DNA of 33,314 bases, taken from NCBI GenBank assembly GCA_004114245.1, contig QZWS01000052.1, positions 1-33,314 on the forward strand. Direction: 5' to 3'. Position numbers and translations under genes: made by a program. Each line of letters starts with the position of its first letter. The stretch's first letter is position 1. Positions 10,758-20,210 of this stretch are shown here, in pieces. Under the pieces are notes generated by a model. It saw only the letters and a list, made by a program, of their open reading frames with translations. It ran no database searches and was not told where the DNA came from. The DNA comes from Zoopage sp. CT-All (Eukaryota > Zoopagomycota > Zoopagomycetes > Zoopagales > Zoopagaceae).

Positions 10758-11050
10758 ATTTGCCCCGCATAACAGCATCTTACCCAATACAGCATTTCAA
10801 GCATTCCCTACAACCCGCACACTGCCATACTTCCTTGAGACTTTTTTCTTTTTTTTTTTTTTTTTTTTTTTTTTTTGGGTGTGTGTGTATAATCTTCTAC
10901 ATGCTTGTACTCTTGCTGGCATCCATGTCATTACTGCTGAATCATGGGCCTATGTGTTAGGTAGGAAAGGAAAGAGCTGCTGTTAGCGCCAGGCGTAGCG
11001 AGCAATCGCACCACTAAGTCCATTTCTTGAGCATGAATTGGGCAAATGAC
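10758..11050. other. Convergent 3' region between ESF1 and GCD2
   Basis: The 293 bp between two facing stop codons contain a T run of more than 25 bases (about 10848-10876) followed by a short GT repeat. No coding signal is seen. The T run may aid 3' end formation of ESF1 or simply be a simple repeat. Confidence 0.45.
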
Positions 11051-13706
11051 TTACAAGAACTCTCTCAGAATAACAGGAACCGATGTACATGGGATTAGTC
11101 CAACCTCTGTGATCACTACCGTGACAAACTCACTGGGCGTCAAATCATACAGCAGATTCAACAGCTTCAGATCCCTGGACTCTCTCCATCCCGACAGCAC
11201 TCCGCCTGCACCCCTCGCCACCGTGCTATTACTGCTGCCACGAACATTGTCGTGGCATCGGGTGCTGCTGTGTCCATAGTTGTTGTTCTGGTCGTTGACG
11301 AGCTCGTCAGGGTTGCCGATTTCGTTCTGTACAAAACTGTCGAGCTGGACGCGGTCACTGAACTTGTAGGTCTCGCAGCAGGCAATGACGGGGATCTTGC
11401 GTTCATGGGCAGACATGGCCACCACGGCGGTACCGGCACGCGAATACAACGCACCGTTCGAAAGCAGCGAGTGTGCGCCCAAGATGACTTTGCTGACTTC
11501 TCTCATTACATGTCCAATGGCTGTCAACAACACGTAAGTGCAGGAGACTCCTGCGCTGGCTAATGCGCGAAGCAGTTGCTTTCCTATTTTTTTGAGGCGA
11601 TTGAATACAGATTAAATATAGGTTGTTGCGGGTTGCATTATACAAACGAAAATACTCGTGCGAATCCCAGCCATACCTTCGAATCGAGGGCGAGAGTCAA
11701 CGACAATGACCTTAAACTTGATACCCTTGGCATGGGCTGCCAAAAGCAAGCCCTGGACGACTGAAGAGCGGGCATATGTCAAAATCACGTCTCCATCCTG
11801 AATCTTCTGTAATCCCAGACTGATGATAACCTGATCTGCCATTGTGATCCTATCACGAATAAAGTTGTCGATCTTTTCAACAAAGAGAGCACGGGCCTAA
11901 CAGACAAAAAAATCAAGTGAATTGCTTTAGATAACCGTTGTCCATTTTCCAGAGCAAAGGCACAGAGACATGATCGATCGTAATAGGCAGTGAATAAAAG
12001 ACTTACGTCCTCGTCTGGCAGATCCAAGTTCTTTCCGATCTCATACTTTAGGTAACGAATAGCGTTACCCATACTGACGGCCATGGGTCTGCATGTCACA
12101 AGGTAGCTAATGTGAGGGTTCAAGTATCCTTGCATGACACGCGACAATGTTGAATTTTGAGGTGGTTGGTAGTCGAGAATGGCCTAAAGGGAAGGAAAAC
12201 CAATCATGATCCGTCAGAAACCAAATTTTCACTACGAACATCGCGTCTTTCTGTAATAACATGTCCACGTCATCTAACCTTGCGGAATGCATTCAAAGTG
12301 GCGACACAACGGGCATTGGCACCACAGATCTTGAACTGGGCCATTTGAAGACCGGCACTAACGACTGCTGGATGCAGATCCTTGGGTGCCGTCGCAGTGT
12401 TGGCGAACTTTGGTGGATCGAGATGCGCAAAGAGTCCAATCTCCTTGGTGAGCCTTTCGCGTCTCTTGGTCTGGCCAGTCGACTCTGCGGCAGCAATGGC
12501 CTTCTCGGCCTCGGCTCCAGGGAACGACGTTGCCAGTGATTTTGAAGGGTTGGGTGAGAATCCAGAGTTGGGCTGAGCCAGGACCTGGGCAGCCTTCTTT
12601 CCTGATGCGGGCAATCCTGCCTGGACACGAGCAGCCTTCTCAGCCTTCTGCTTCTCCTGAAGTTCGCGACGCTCAGCCTTGGTCATGGACTTTTGAGAGG
12701 GCGCAGCGGGCTTTTGCGATCCGCCCTTGTTGCTCCCTGCAGACGAGGGACCGTCCGCGGGCGATTGAGCACCAGCCTGGATGCCCAAGCCTGATCCTTT
12801 GCCGCCCTCTTTACCAGATGGTGCTCCCGAGTTTGCAGGCGAGACGATAGAGACGCGCTTTCCCTTGTCCTTCTTGTTGGCTCCTGCCTGCTGTTGGTCC
12901 TTGTTCTGTGACTTTGAAGAGGGAGACTGGGCACGATCAGCAATTCCCCACTTTTCTTCGTAAGAAGACTTCATAGGTTCGAACGATGAGCGGGCACCAG
13001 AGGCGTTGATGGAGCGAGGTTGAGTAGAGGATGATGAGGTGGGAGGGGAGGTGATGGCACTGGCGGTGGTAGGGGTACTGGCTGTGCTGGTGTTGTTGCT
13101 CTGGGCGCTGCCGAGCTCTGGGGTATTACTGAGCGCTGACACTGGCGAGTTGAGTGTGCTGTTGTTGTTGCTACCTCCTGGCGAAGGCAAGTCTGAGGAA
13201 TTGACATCCTGCTATATAGAAAGAAGAAAAAAAGGTGTCAAAGGATGATGGGAGGTGCGCAACTGATCGGTTATATCCTAGGCGAGTCATTGTGCGTGTC
13301 TTCTGTGCATCCGGATAGGCGTTGGTATTCTCCCGGTGCTTCTGTCCTGAGAACGCTCCAGTCAGCCTTGCTCCAAAGTGCGCGCATGGGGGGCTAAAGA
13401 TTTTTCACACTTGCGCTGAGTCATACCGACTCGTGTTCTCCAATGGCTCACATTTGCCGCAGTGCACATATACACACACACACACCGACGCAGTGCACAC
13501 ACACGCACTCATGAACATATGTGAGCACAACTTTTTGACCAACTTGACGAACAAGAGGCGCTGGACAGTCCCAGCCAAGTCCCACAACAAAAACACCCCT
13601 CCCACATCCGGGTTCCCGTAGCTAGCTAGTCCTGTCCTGCATATGTACACAATAAGTAAAAACGTACGTCAGGCACGAATCCGACCGTCTTCTTCTTGGG
13701 ATCCAT
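11051..13706 (-). CDS. GCD2: Translation initiation factor eIF2B subunit delta
   Basis: Five exons, complement of 11051-11583, 11677-11896, 12007-12183, 12279-13211 and 13668-13706, give 633 residues (yeast Gcd2 651). Exon 1 encodes MDPKKKTVGFVPD. Residues 14 to about 250 are low-complexity (Asn, Ser, Thr, Pro, Lys), as in other fungal delta subunits. The conserved region begins near LFAHLDPPKFANTATAPKDLHP and includes LSRVMQGYLNPHISYLVTCRPM, RDRITMADQVIISLGLQKIQ, DGDVILTYARSSVVQGLLLA, VVDSRPRFEGKQLLRALASA and SLLSNGALYSRAGTAVVAMS. It ends with the family signature TPSEFVTVVITEVGLIPC then SVPVILREFL. eIF2B is the guanine-nucleotide exchange factor for eIF2; delta belongs to its regulatory core, which senses phosphorylated eIF2-alpha. 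A Ser/Asn-rich insert follows ELVNDQNNN. The exon 2 acceptor is a tandem TAGCAG. Confidence 0.95.
13468..13505. repeat. CA-rich simple repeat
   Basis: A (CA)n-type microsatellite with interruptions lies inside the 456-bp first intron of GCD2 (13212-13667). It is likely to be length-polymorphic and shows no sign of function. Confidence 0.7.
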
Positions 13707-13891
13707 TGTTGGCTTTGGTGATCGATCGAAAGGGTGAAAGAGTAGAGCTCAAATGGACTTTTTTTTCTGATCGATCAACCCCACCAACCGATCCACGCTA
13801 CGTCATTGAAATATGAGGCTGAGCGAGTGCTACAAAATATGTGAAGTGCTTTAGAGGCACTGCGAAGGTCGAACGCTTCTTGCCGACAAAA
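13707..13891. promoter_or_regulatory. Divergent promoter between GCD2 and the LYR-like gene
   Basis: The 185 bp contain two copies of GATCGATC, at 13720-13727 and 13769-13776, the second next to a T run (13760-13766). The 8-mer is its own reverse complement, so it suits a promoter read in both directions. The function is inferred; I cannot say which factor would bind. Confidence 0.4.
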
Positions 13892-14203
13892 ATGCCACTC
13901 ATCACGAAACTTCCTCATCCGCCAACTCTTGGCTTTTACCGATCGGCTCTCAGGACAATTCGGCTCAGGAGTTCAAAGAACGGGCCCAGAGGTCTTCCAG
14001 CACAGCTCTCACACCTTCAACGCAAGCTGCAGTACAATATCCGTGACGGCATCTCCATCTACCGGCTAGAACGCGATCAAGATACGATTTCCAGTCTGAT
14101 CCAGGACGGAGAGCAGGATCTGGCCGTGATCCGAGCCTGGAACAGCGTGGACCCCTCCTGGCTTGAGCGCCTCTTTAAGAAACCCACCCCAAAGAATTCA
14201 TGA
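13892..14203 (+). CDS. Small LYR-motif-like protein (probably mitochondrial)
   Basis: A single-exon frame of 103 residues starts at ATG 13892 in a good context (GACAAAAATGCC). An in-frame ATG at 13841 would add 17 residues, but the second fits better. The protein begins MPLITKLPHPPTLGFYRSAL, with FYRSALRTIRLRSS resembling the (L/F)-Y-R-x3-R core of LYR proteins, followed by basic helices (RKLQYNIRDGISIYRLERDQ, LIQDGEQDLAVIRAW). LYR proteins are small, basic, three-helix mitochondrial adaptors that bind acyl-ACP and aid assembly of respiratory complexes or Fe-S delivery. Which member this is cannot be told by eye. It diverges from GCD2 and ends 62 bp from the stop of the convergent E3 gene. 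Confidence 0.7.
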   Translation: MPLITKLPHPPTLGFYRSALRTIRLRSSKNGPRGLPAQLSHLQRKLQYNIRDGISIYRLERDQDTISSLIQDGEQDLAVIRAWNSVDPSWLERLFKKPTPKNS

Positions 14204-14265
14204 CTATCGAATGGCTGAGGTCTCAAACAGACAAGGTGTTCTTACACGCTTCCAGCTTTCTGGAT

Positions 14266-16218
14266 CTATATTTCAAAGGATCCGACACGCATGCCGTCCA
14301 TGGCCATAACAGCCGACGCAGCACCGTTTAGACTGGGAGGCAAGCAACTTGTGCTCTGCTCCAGCAGCGTCAACAGGCCATGGACGAGTCGCTCTTGATA
14401 TTCTAGTCTTTCTACACCAGGATCTCCTCGCCATGAATCCCAAAGCGCTGTCTCCTTTGATGGTTTTGAGGCTTGATGTTCCTCAGGTACCGCTTTTAGG
14501 TAGAGCACTTTCAAGACCTTCTTGCCTTTTCGTTTCCCTTCAATTGAGGATGAGCCTGTGAAATCTGCACGTAAAAGATCATCCCAACATATTTGTTGGT
14601 CCTGCTTCGGTTGCTGGTTTGTGAGAATTGTAGAGTCCCAGTTCAGCATCCACAGCTAGAAGATAAACAAGCGAAATAAAGACATATGTTGATAACCTGA
14701 ACAGCCCTTCAGAAGCACCTCTTTGAATGGAAGACGCCAAAGATGCCATAGAAAAACATACCAGCATCATATCCTGCCCATTTACCCGGTCCTGAATGAT
14801 GAATCGATATGTCGCATGGTGCCGTGCGGATTCAAAGATCTCTGCTGCAACATATGGCGCGAACCTCTGCTTCGGGATCGTCAACCGCAGCCGCGTCTGA
14901 TTGTCTTCGCCAATAACGCGGACCAAGTATTTGTGAAATTTGACCTGAATCATCTCGAGATCTATTTCCACCATAAACATCAAGTTAGAAAAGTTTCTAA
15001 AACTTGACCTGACAACCTTCAAGTCGATCCCCAGTTTTAGCAATGCATCTTTTTTTTCAATTACCTGTTCCATCTTCGCGTCTTGACTGATACCAGCCGT
15101 CTCCAACGGGATACATACATCTTGAGCATGCTAAAGGTCGCCATCTCCGCTTGATACCTTTGGTCCACTACCACAGGTCGAAAGAAATGGGAAATAGTGA
15201 TATTAGGCGCCGTTTGATCTCAAATCACTTGCTTCTTATCATGATGAAGCGACGGGGAAAAAAAAGATGGAGAAGATGGGAGGGAATATAGCTATGCGTA
15301 TAGCTCATAATTGAACAATTGTAGTCATTATGACCTGGCAAGATAGCAGAGAAGGGATGGACCTCGGTCACCCTCCTCAAGAGATTAATGTTGGACTGGA
15401 GTATCGACAAACAGTGTTCAGTGGCTCGAGACACCGGTCTTCTAATAGTCCTTGGGTTGCTGTCGCCAGCCGTAGGCGGAGTGGGGCATACAATGGCCAA
15501 TATCAGAGAAGGGGGGAATACTTACATCAATGGACCGAGCATCTTCTTCGATTGCAACCGCATGGCGGTCTACATCCCCGGCGTGGATCAAGAGATAGGT
15601 CCCTCCAACAAGAGCCTGGCCAAGCCGTGAACCCAAGTCACCCTCACGAAGCTCAGTAAAGTCTTCCTCATGACACATCCAGCAATCGACCAGTTCCTGC
15701 CAGTGCTCTGAAGGCAGATCGACCACTCGTCGAATTGGACCTTGATGATATTCATGCGTCTCCTTATCTGCCGTTTCAGCTGCAGTCCTTTCTGTACCAG
15801 TCGTTCCATTGTGCAATAGCAAGACGCTTCCGCAGCAGCCACAGGCGAGGTTCTCAAGACCCTGAAGTTGAGACGCCGGTAAGGGCGAAGCTGGAAACTC
15901 GGAGAAGGCCACGGATTTTGAGGAAGGCGCATCAGCTGAAGTCATGTTGGGCAAAGCGGTGAGCTTGAGAGCTAGAAAGGACGACTGTGTTGAGGACTGG
16001 TCGAGCGTGGTCCGCGTCGGCATGACTCGTGCCGGCAGGGACAACGATTCGGTGTGAGGCCTTTCATTGTCAGGACAAGTTGAAGGGATGAGATCGATGG
16101 CGTCGGGTCCTATCCTGCAAGACAGTCCTGTCGGCGGCACCTGAGCGGAGAGCGAGATGGAGTTGATCTTGGAGTGGTACTCTGCATGGTATCGCACCTT
16201 GGGAAGTGAGGAGGGCAT
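14266..16218 (-). CDS. E2-binding HECT-like E3 ubiquitin ligase (UBE3D/Ipa1 family)
   Basis: Four exons, complement of 14266-14655, 14762-14961, 15065-15167 and 15526-16218, give 461 residues. Exon 1 holds an N-terminal beta-rich region, the cysteine cluster NLACGCCGSVLL and the family hallmark LPSEHWQELVDCWMCHEEDF, then GGTYLLIHAGDVDRHAVAIE. Exon 2, after a 358-bp intron, supplies a second zinc-ribbon-like motif, LACSRCMYPVGDGWY, matching the CKRCKVMLGE region of human UBE3D. Exons 3-4 carry TIPKQRFAPYVAAEIFESAR, YRFIIQDRVNGQDMMLLWML and the C-terminal STSCLPPSLNGA...MDGMRVGSFEI, the counterpart of SNANLPSSLRR...FQVAFLKI. The family binds E2 enzymes and promotes ubiquitylation; yeast Ipa1 is linked to mRNA 3'-end processing. 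The start lies only 84 bp downstream of the stop of the next gene on the same strand. Confidence 0.88.
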
Positions 16219-16302
16219 GATCTTAAATGTGAGCGAGACGAAGCAGTACGGCTTTGCGTGTTATTGCCTGGTGTGTGACAGTTTATTGGATCTATGGTAA
16301 TA

Positions 16303-18048
16303 TTAGTAGTATTTTTTGGCGGCTGTTACAGCCATCGCGTCTGCAATAATGACCTCCACCACCTTCCCTTCCTCTCTGGCCGGACCGAACGCCTTCGTGG
16401 ATGGCACACCTGCACTGAAGGTAGACGCAATCGAGTCCCGGTTTTCGGTAGACCAGGATGGCGGTCGAGAATCACACTCGCTCACGGTCGGGGACAAGGG
16501 CGGAACATTGGGTAGGCCCAGCATCTGCAGGCGCTGCGCATGATTTGGCGGCAGTGGAATGTTTGGGAGAATTGCCTGACTCTTTGCAGAGGAGGTTGAC
16601 GAGGTCCTGGACCGTCTCCCTTTGCTCTTGCTGGGTGCCGTAGGCTGTGCTCCCTTTGTGAGAGAGGTCACGGTGGATGCTCTCCTTCTAACGGGTCGAC
16701 CCTCTGCATCGACGGGAACGGCGGGTGGTGGGATCGTTGGTGGTGGAGGCGGAGGAGGGTGGTTTTGAACTAGGCGTCGGGCTGTTTCTCTCGAAGTCCT
16801 GGGGCTGACTCCCTCAGTGGTACTGCGTGCACCATCCTGATCTTTCTTGGACAAAGGACCAGCTGAGGAGGGACGCTGCACTGGAGACGCTAACGCGATG
16901 GAAAATGGGGTGGGTCCGAGAGGGTGATCTTCAGGGAGAGGAGTACTTGGACTAGGAGTGCTGGTGCGAGGAGCGATGTGGCGAGACACCGGTGTAGGCG
17001 AATCAATGAGTTCCAGCATATCAACATAAAAGTCTTTGGCCGCAGGTGACATTGCTTTTGAGGTGTCAGCAATTGGTTCCTTCTGGGATAATGCCTCAAG
17101 GTCATACGGAGTAGAAATCGCGGTTGAAATGCGTCGGGGCACGGATATCGACGTCGTTTTTTTGCGCGCGGTGCGATGAGGCTGATCTCGGGTGTCAGGC
17201 ATGTTGGCCGACTGCTGAGAACTGTCGACAGCGGACACTGATGTGATAGGGTTGCCAGGGTTAGGGCTGCTGTTGCCATTCCGTTGATCCCTCCGCGTCG
17301 GCAGCGGTACTACTGGCAATTGTGTGGGAAGAGCGGTCACCGAAGAAGGATGTGTCGACTTCAAGTCCGGTGTTGACGACGAGTTCAAACGGTAGTCTGA
17401 AAAAGGACCCTCCTCATACATCCGAGGCTGAGGACTCTCTGACTGGAAAGACGGCTGGTCACCAGCGAAAGCAGTTTTTTCAGGCACGAAATGGAGCTGA
17501 AAGCTTTCCAGATCACTTTGCTGCCGCGATGTAAGAGCCGAGTCCTCTGGCGTGTGCGTGCCCCTCGAAGGCGAGTTGAGGTTGGTTTTGGAATGGGAGG
17601 CCACTTGGTGACGCCTTGTTCGTCTACACACGCACCACCAGAGAAAACTTGGCAGTACTATCAGCAAAAATGCACCTCCTGCAATCCCTGAGATAAGTCC
17701 AATGGACTGCTTGCGGCTCTGGGCAGCCGCTTGAATTGGGTTGGTGTGGCCAGGAAGTATGTATTGCGGTGTGGGAAGTGTAGTAGGTGCGACTGCATAT
17801 GTCGCTTGGGTGGTGTCGTACGTAGTTGTAGGGTCGGGTGTTGGTGAAGGTGTGCATGACGATGAAGTTGTAGGATCACACTGTCCACTGTCATCGTCCC
17901 TCCAGCCGCCACCTCTGCCTCTACCTCTCCATCGCCAGGACCCATCTGAGTGATCTGAATAGTCCCATCTTCCCCAGTCACCTTCGTCACCGTCGTGACG
18001 CTCCTCGATATACGTCTGTCGACGCTGGTGCCTGGTTGTTTTGTCCAT
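16303..18048 (-). CDS. Single-pass membrane protein with Ser/Thr-rich ectodomain and Pro-rich tail
   Basis: An uninterrupted frame of 581 residues. The first 110 residues hold a Trp/Arg/Gly-rich stretch (WRWRGRGRGGGWRDDD) and a Ser/Thr/Pro-rich segment (QCDPTTSSSCTPSPTPDPTT) typical of O-glycosylated fungal surface proteins. One transmembrane helix follows at about 115-142 (IGLISGIAGGAFLLIVLPSF), then a basic stop-transfer CRRTRRH. The roughly 440-residue tail is Ser/Pro-rich with PPPPPPPTIPPP, a likely SH3/WW ligand, and ends VTAAKKYY. The layout is that of wall-stress sensors or polarity anchors (Wsc/Mid2/Axl2-like), but no domain proves this. No cleavable signal peptide is visible, and a stop lies five codons before the ATG, so either the helix is a signal anchor or a short signal exon lies upstream, toward the gap. 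Confidence 0.75.
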   Translation of the reverse strand: MDKTTRHQRRQTYIEERHDGDEGDWGRWDYSDHSDGSWRWRGRGRGGGWRDDDSGQCDPTTSSSCTPSPTPDPTTTYDTTQATYAVAPTTLPTPQYILPGHTNPIQAAAQSRKQSIGLISGIAGGAFLLIVLPSFLWWCVCRRTRRHQVASHSKTNLNSPSRGTHTPEDSALTSRQQSDLESFQLHFVPEKTAFAGDQPSFQSESPQPRMYEEGPFSDYRLNSSSTPDLKSTHPSSVTALPTQLPVVPLPTRRDQRNGNSSPNPGNPITSVSAVDSSQQSANMPDTRDQPHRTARKKTTSISVPRRISTAISTPYDLEALSQKEPIADTSKAMSPAAKDFYVDMLELIDSPTPVSRHIAPRTSTPSPSTPLPEDHPLGPTPFSIALASPVQRPSSAGPLSKKDQDGARSTTEGVSPRTSRETARRLVQNHPPPPPPPTIPPPAVPVDAEGRPVRRRASTVTSLTKGAQPTAPSKSKGRRSRTSSTSSAKSQAILPNIPLPPNHAQRLQMLGLPNVPPLSPTVSECDSRPPSWSTENRDSIASTFSAGVPSTKAFGPAREEGKVVEVIIADAMAVTAAKKYY

Positions 18049-18162
18049 ATCCGTAAATGTTTAGGTGAATAGGATCGCTGAATAAAAGTCGCGGCGAAGA
18101 TGCCTAGTAAAGTCTACAAAGTACGAATTAAAAAAAAAAAAAAAAAGGGGGAGGGGGGAAGG

Positions 18163-18172
18163 NNNNNNNNNN
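18163..18172. other. Scaffold gap (10 Ns)
   Basis: Ten Ns interrupt the sequence. The same purine string (poly-A then GGGGGAGGGGGGAAGG) occurs just before the gap (to 18162) and again at about 18253-18268, while a foreign-looking 54-bp piece follows the gap. The true gap length is unknown and the two contig ends may in fact overlap. Confidence 0.95.
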
Positions 18173-18226
18173 ACTGCGCTCATTAACAGTGAAAGTCAAG
18201 AAAAAAAAATAATAAAAAAAAAAAAA
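18173..18226. repeat. 54-bp copy of the DBP2 3' flank beside the gap
   Basis: The sequence from ACTGCGCTCATTAACAGTG through the AATAAT-bearing A tract is identical to 26088-26141, just past the DBP2 stop codon, and then merges into an A run. An exact copy of a unique 3' flank at a contig edge is best explained as an assembly artefact joined through poly-A. Confidence 0.85.
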
Positions 18227-18269
18227 GGAAAAAAAAAAAAAAAAAAAAAAAAGGGGGAGGGGGGAAGGT

Positions 18270-20210
18270 TAACGAGAGGTTTATATACGACGGCCAACGG
18301 CTGGAGCTCGTGGTGTGGCACACCGTGTCTGCTCCAGACCCTTGCCCGATGATTTGAGTATTAGAAGGGAGATGGCGGCATCCTACGCCCACGGCTGCCA
18401 CTCGCTCGATCTGATAAGAGAGCAGAATTCAAGGGTGCTCAAGAGACTTGCAGCCATTGTTACACGCGATCTCGTTTCACAAGTCCATGAGCTTTTGGAG
18501 ATGGGGTGAGTTGTAAAGTTTGAGGGCGGCGCTCGAGGATCATGCGGTGTAGGCGACGCTTAAAGATGTAGCAGCATGCTCAAAGTAATCTTATAACAGA
18601 AAAAAAGATGGGGGTGGAGTCAAGAGAACGATCTAGAGCACACAGCTGACGCAGCTGGAGTCTAGGGCCGCCGTACATTTTAAACACAGACAGGGTCAAA
18701 GAAGCGATGAGGGGAGATCAGCAAATAGTGCCCTTTACTCCGAACTGAGTGTAAGACGAGCTTTTTCCAGCACAAGCTACAGAGAGTCAAGAAACCATAG
18801 AGCTATTGCGTACTCGAGTTAATGAACAAGGTGTACGATCCCAGCGCACTACGATGTTCATGCTACTCTACGCATGTGGAGTGAAAAGAGCTGTGCTTGC
18901 CGCTGAAATTCATGCTTCGATGACATGTATGAAGAACATAACGGAACATACTCTCGTCTTTCTCGCCCGTGGTCAGATGAGAATAATAGGATTAAAGATT
19001 ATCAAAGCGATGGAGATCAAGAAGAAGAAAAATGGAGCGAGGGAGAGAGGGAGCTTAGGTGGGAAATAGGAGAAAGGCAGGATAAAGAAGGAAAGGAGAT
19101 GATTTCCCTGAACGTTGCTCGAACAGTTCTTTGAGCATTTGTTAAGGAGACCCGGAGTACCAAAAAAGCGCTGCTGAAAGAGACGGTTGATGGGCTTGCT
19201 AGGAGGACGTCAGAAGGAGTGAGATGTTGTGAAAGCGGAGACGCACCGCGCGGAAGAGAAAAGGTTGCTAAAACAGCCTGCGTCTCGATTCTCGATTCTC
19301 GACTCTGCAATAGTTGACAAGGTGCGTGATGTATATAGGCCCTGTTTCTTACATATAGGCTACGCCATGCAAGCCTGCAAAGAAGGGCGAAAAATGGAGA
19401 GCAAGGGAAGGAGAGAGAGAGAGTGAAAGAGGGGGAGTGAATCACAGGGACCGAGGACCATGGCTCATGACCGTCGAAAAGAAGCGCTCGCCTGCTCTAT
19501 AAACCAAGGGAGAGTAGCGAAGGGGCGCATAAGTGTGCTTTTTCTTGCCTACCGTGTCTTCCCAGCGTCCATCATTGATTTCACACCACAGGTCCCTTTT
19601 TGATCTTCAAAAGTGCACTGTTTTCTGCGAGCAGGAGCGCGTTGTTTTGGTTTGTCCAGAAAAACGCTGAGATTCAATGCGATTATGGACAGGAAGTAGC
19701 CGCCAAAACGCACCTTTGCGACGGCCTGTAACACTGTACCCTTCTTAGCCTTATGTAGGCAACCATCCGTTACGCTATTATGGTTCGCTGAATGCCACTG
19801 AGCACTGAAAGTGAGCGGTAAGAATAGGTCATGGCCCCTGACCTCGGCCTCAAACCCCTTTTACTTCACCACACTGCGTTGCCCCTCAAACGTCCTCTCT
19901 GCACTCTGCACTCAGTCATCAACAGTCCAAACAAGCATTTCATCTCCGCTTTGAAGACAGCACGGAGAAGGAGATGGGGTAGAAGGACCATTTGTGAGGG
20001 TGAAGGACTCATTTCTTCCAAGCATGCGCAGCCCGCAGGTTCGGAATAAGCATATATACTTGGTGTCCTCAAGGCGATCACTTAAAAACGAGCATCGCCG
20101 CATAGCCGTCTCACCATAAGGGTGCTCGTATGTGATTTCGATGCTTCTAAACTGCAAGCCGTTGAAGGACTTCTAGGGTGCTCCAAACAGGGCATTATCG
20201 TGAGGTATAC
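18270..20210. other. Gene-poor interval between gap and phosphoesterase gene
   Basis: In 1.9 kb I see no convincing gene. Frames of 60-140 codons exist (for example 18315-18509 plus, 19017-19445 minus, 19549-19734 minus) but are unrelated to known families or are low-complexity. A GA-rich tract occupies about 19015-19105 and 19380-19440. The right end is the 3' flank of the minus-strand gene that stops at 20211. Confidence 0.45.

Noticed and set aside
15225-15500. Minus-strand frame between UBE3D-like exons 1 and 2, with a motif reading VCRYSSPTL in another frame
   Set aside because: At first it looked like the second cysteine pair, but no phase-consistent splice exists. The exon at 15065-15167 supplies the true CSRC motif in frame with exon 1.
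19017-19445. 142-codon minus-strand Ser/Leu-rich frame
   Set aside because: It is made mostly of CT-rich simple sequence at its ends and has no recognisable family.
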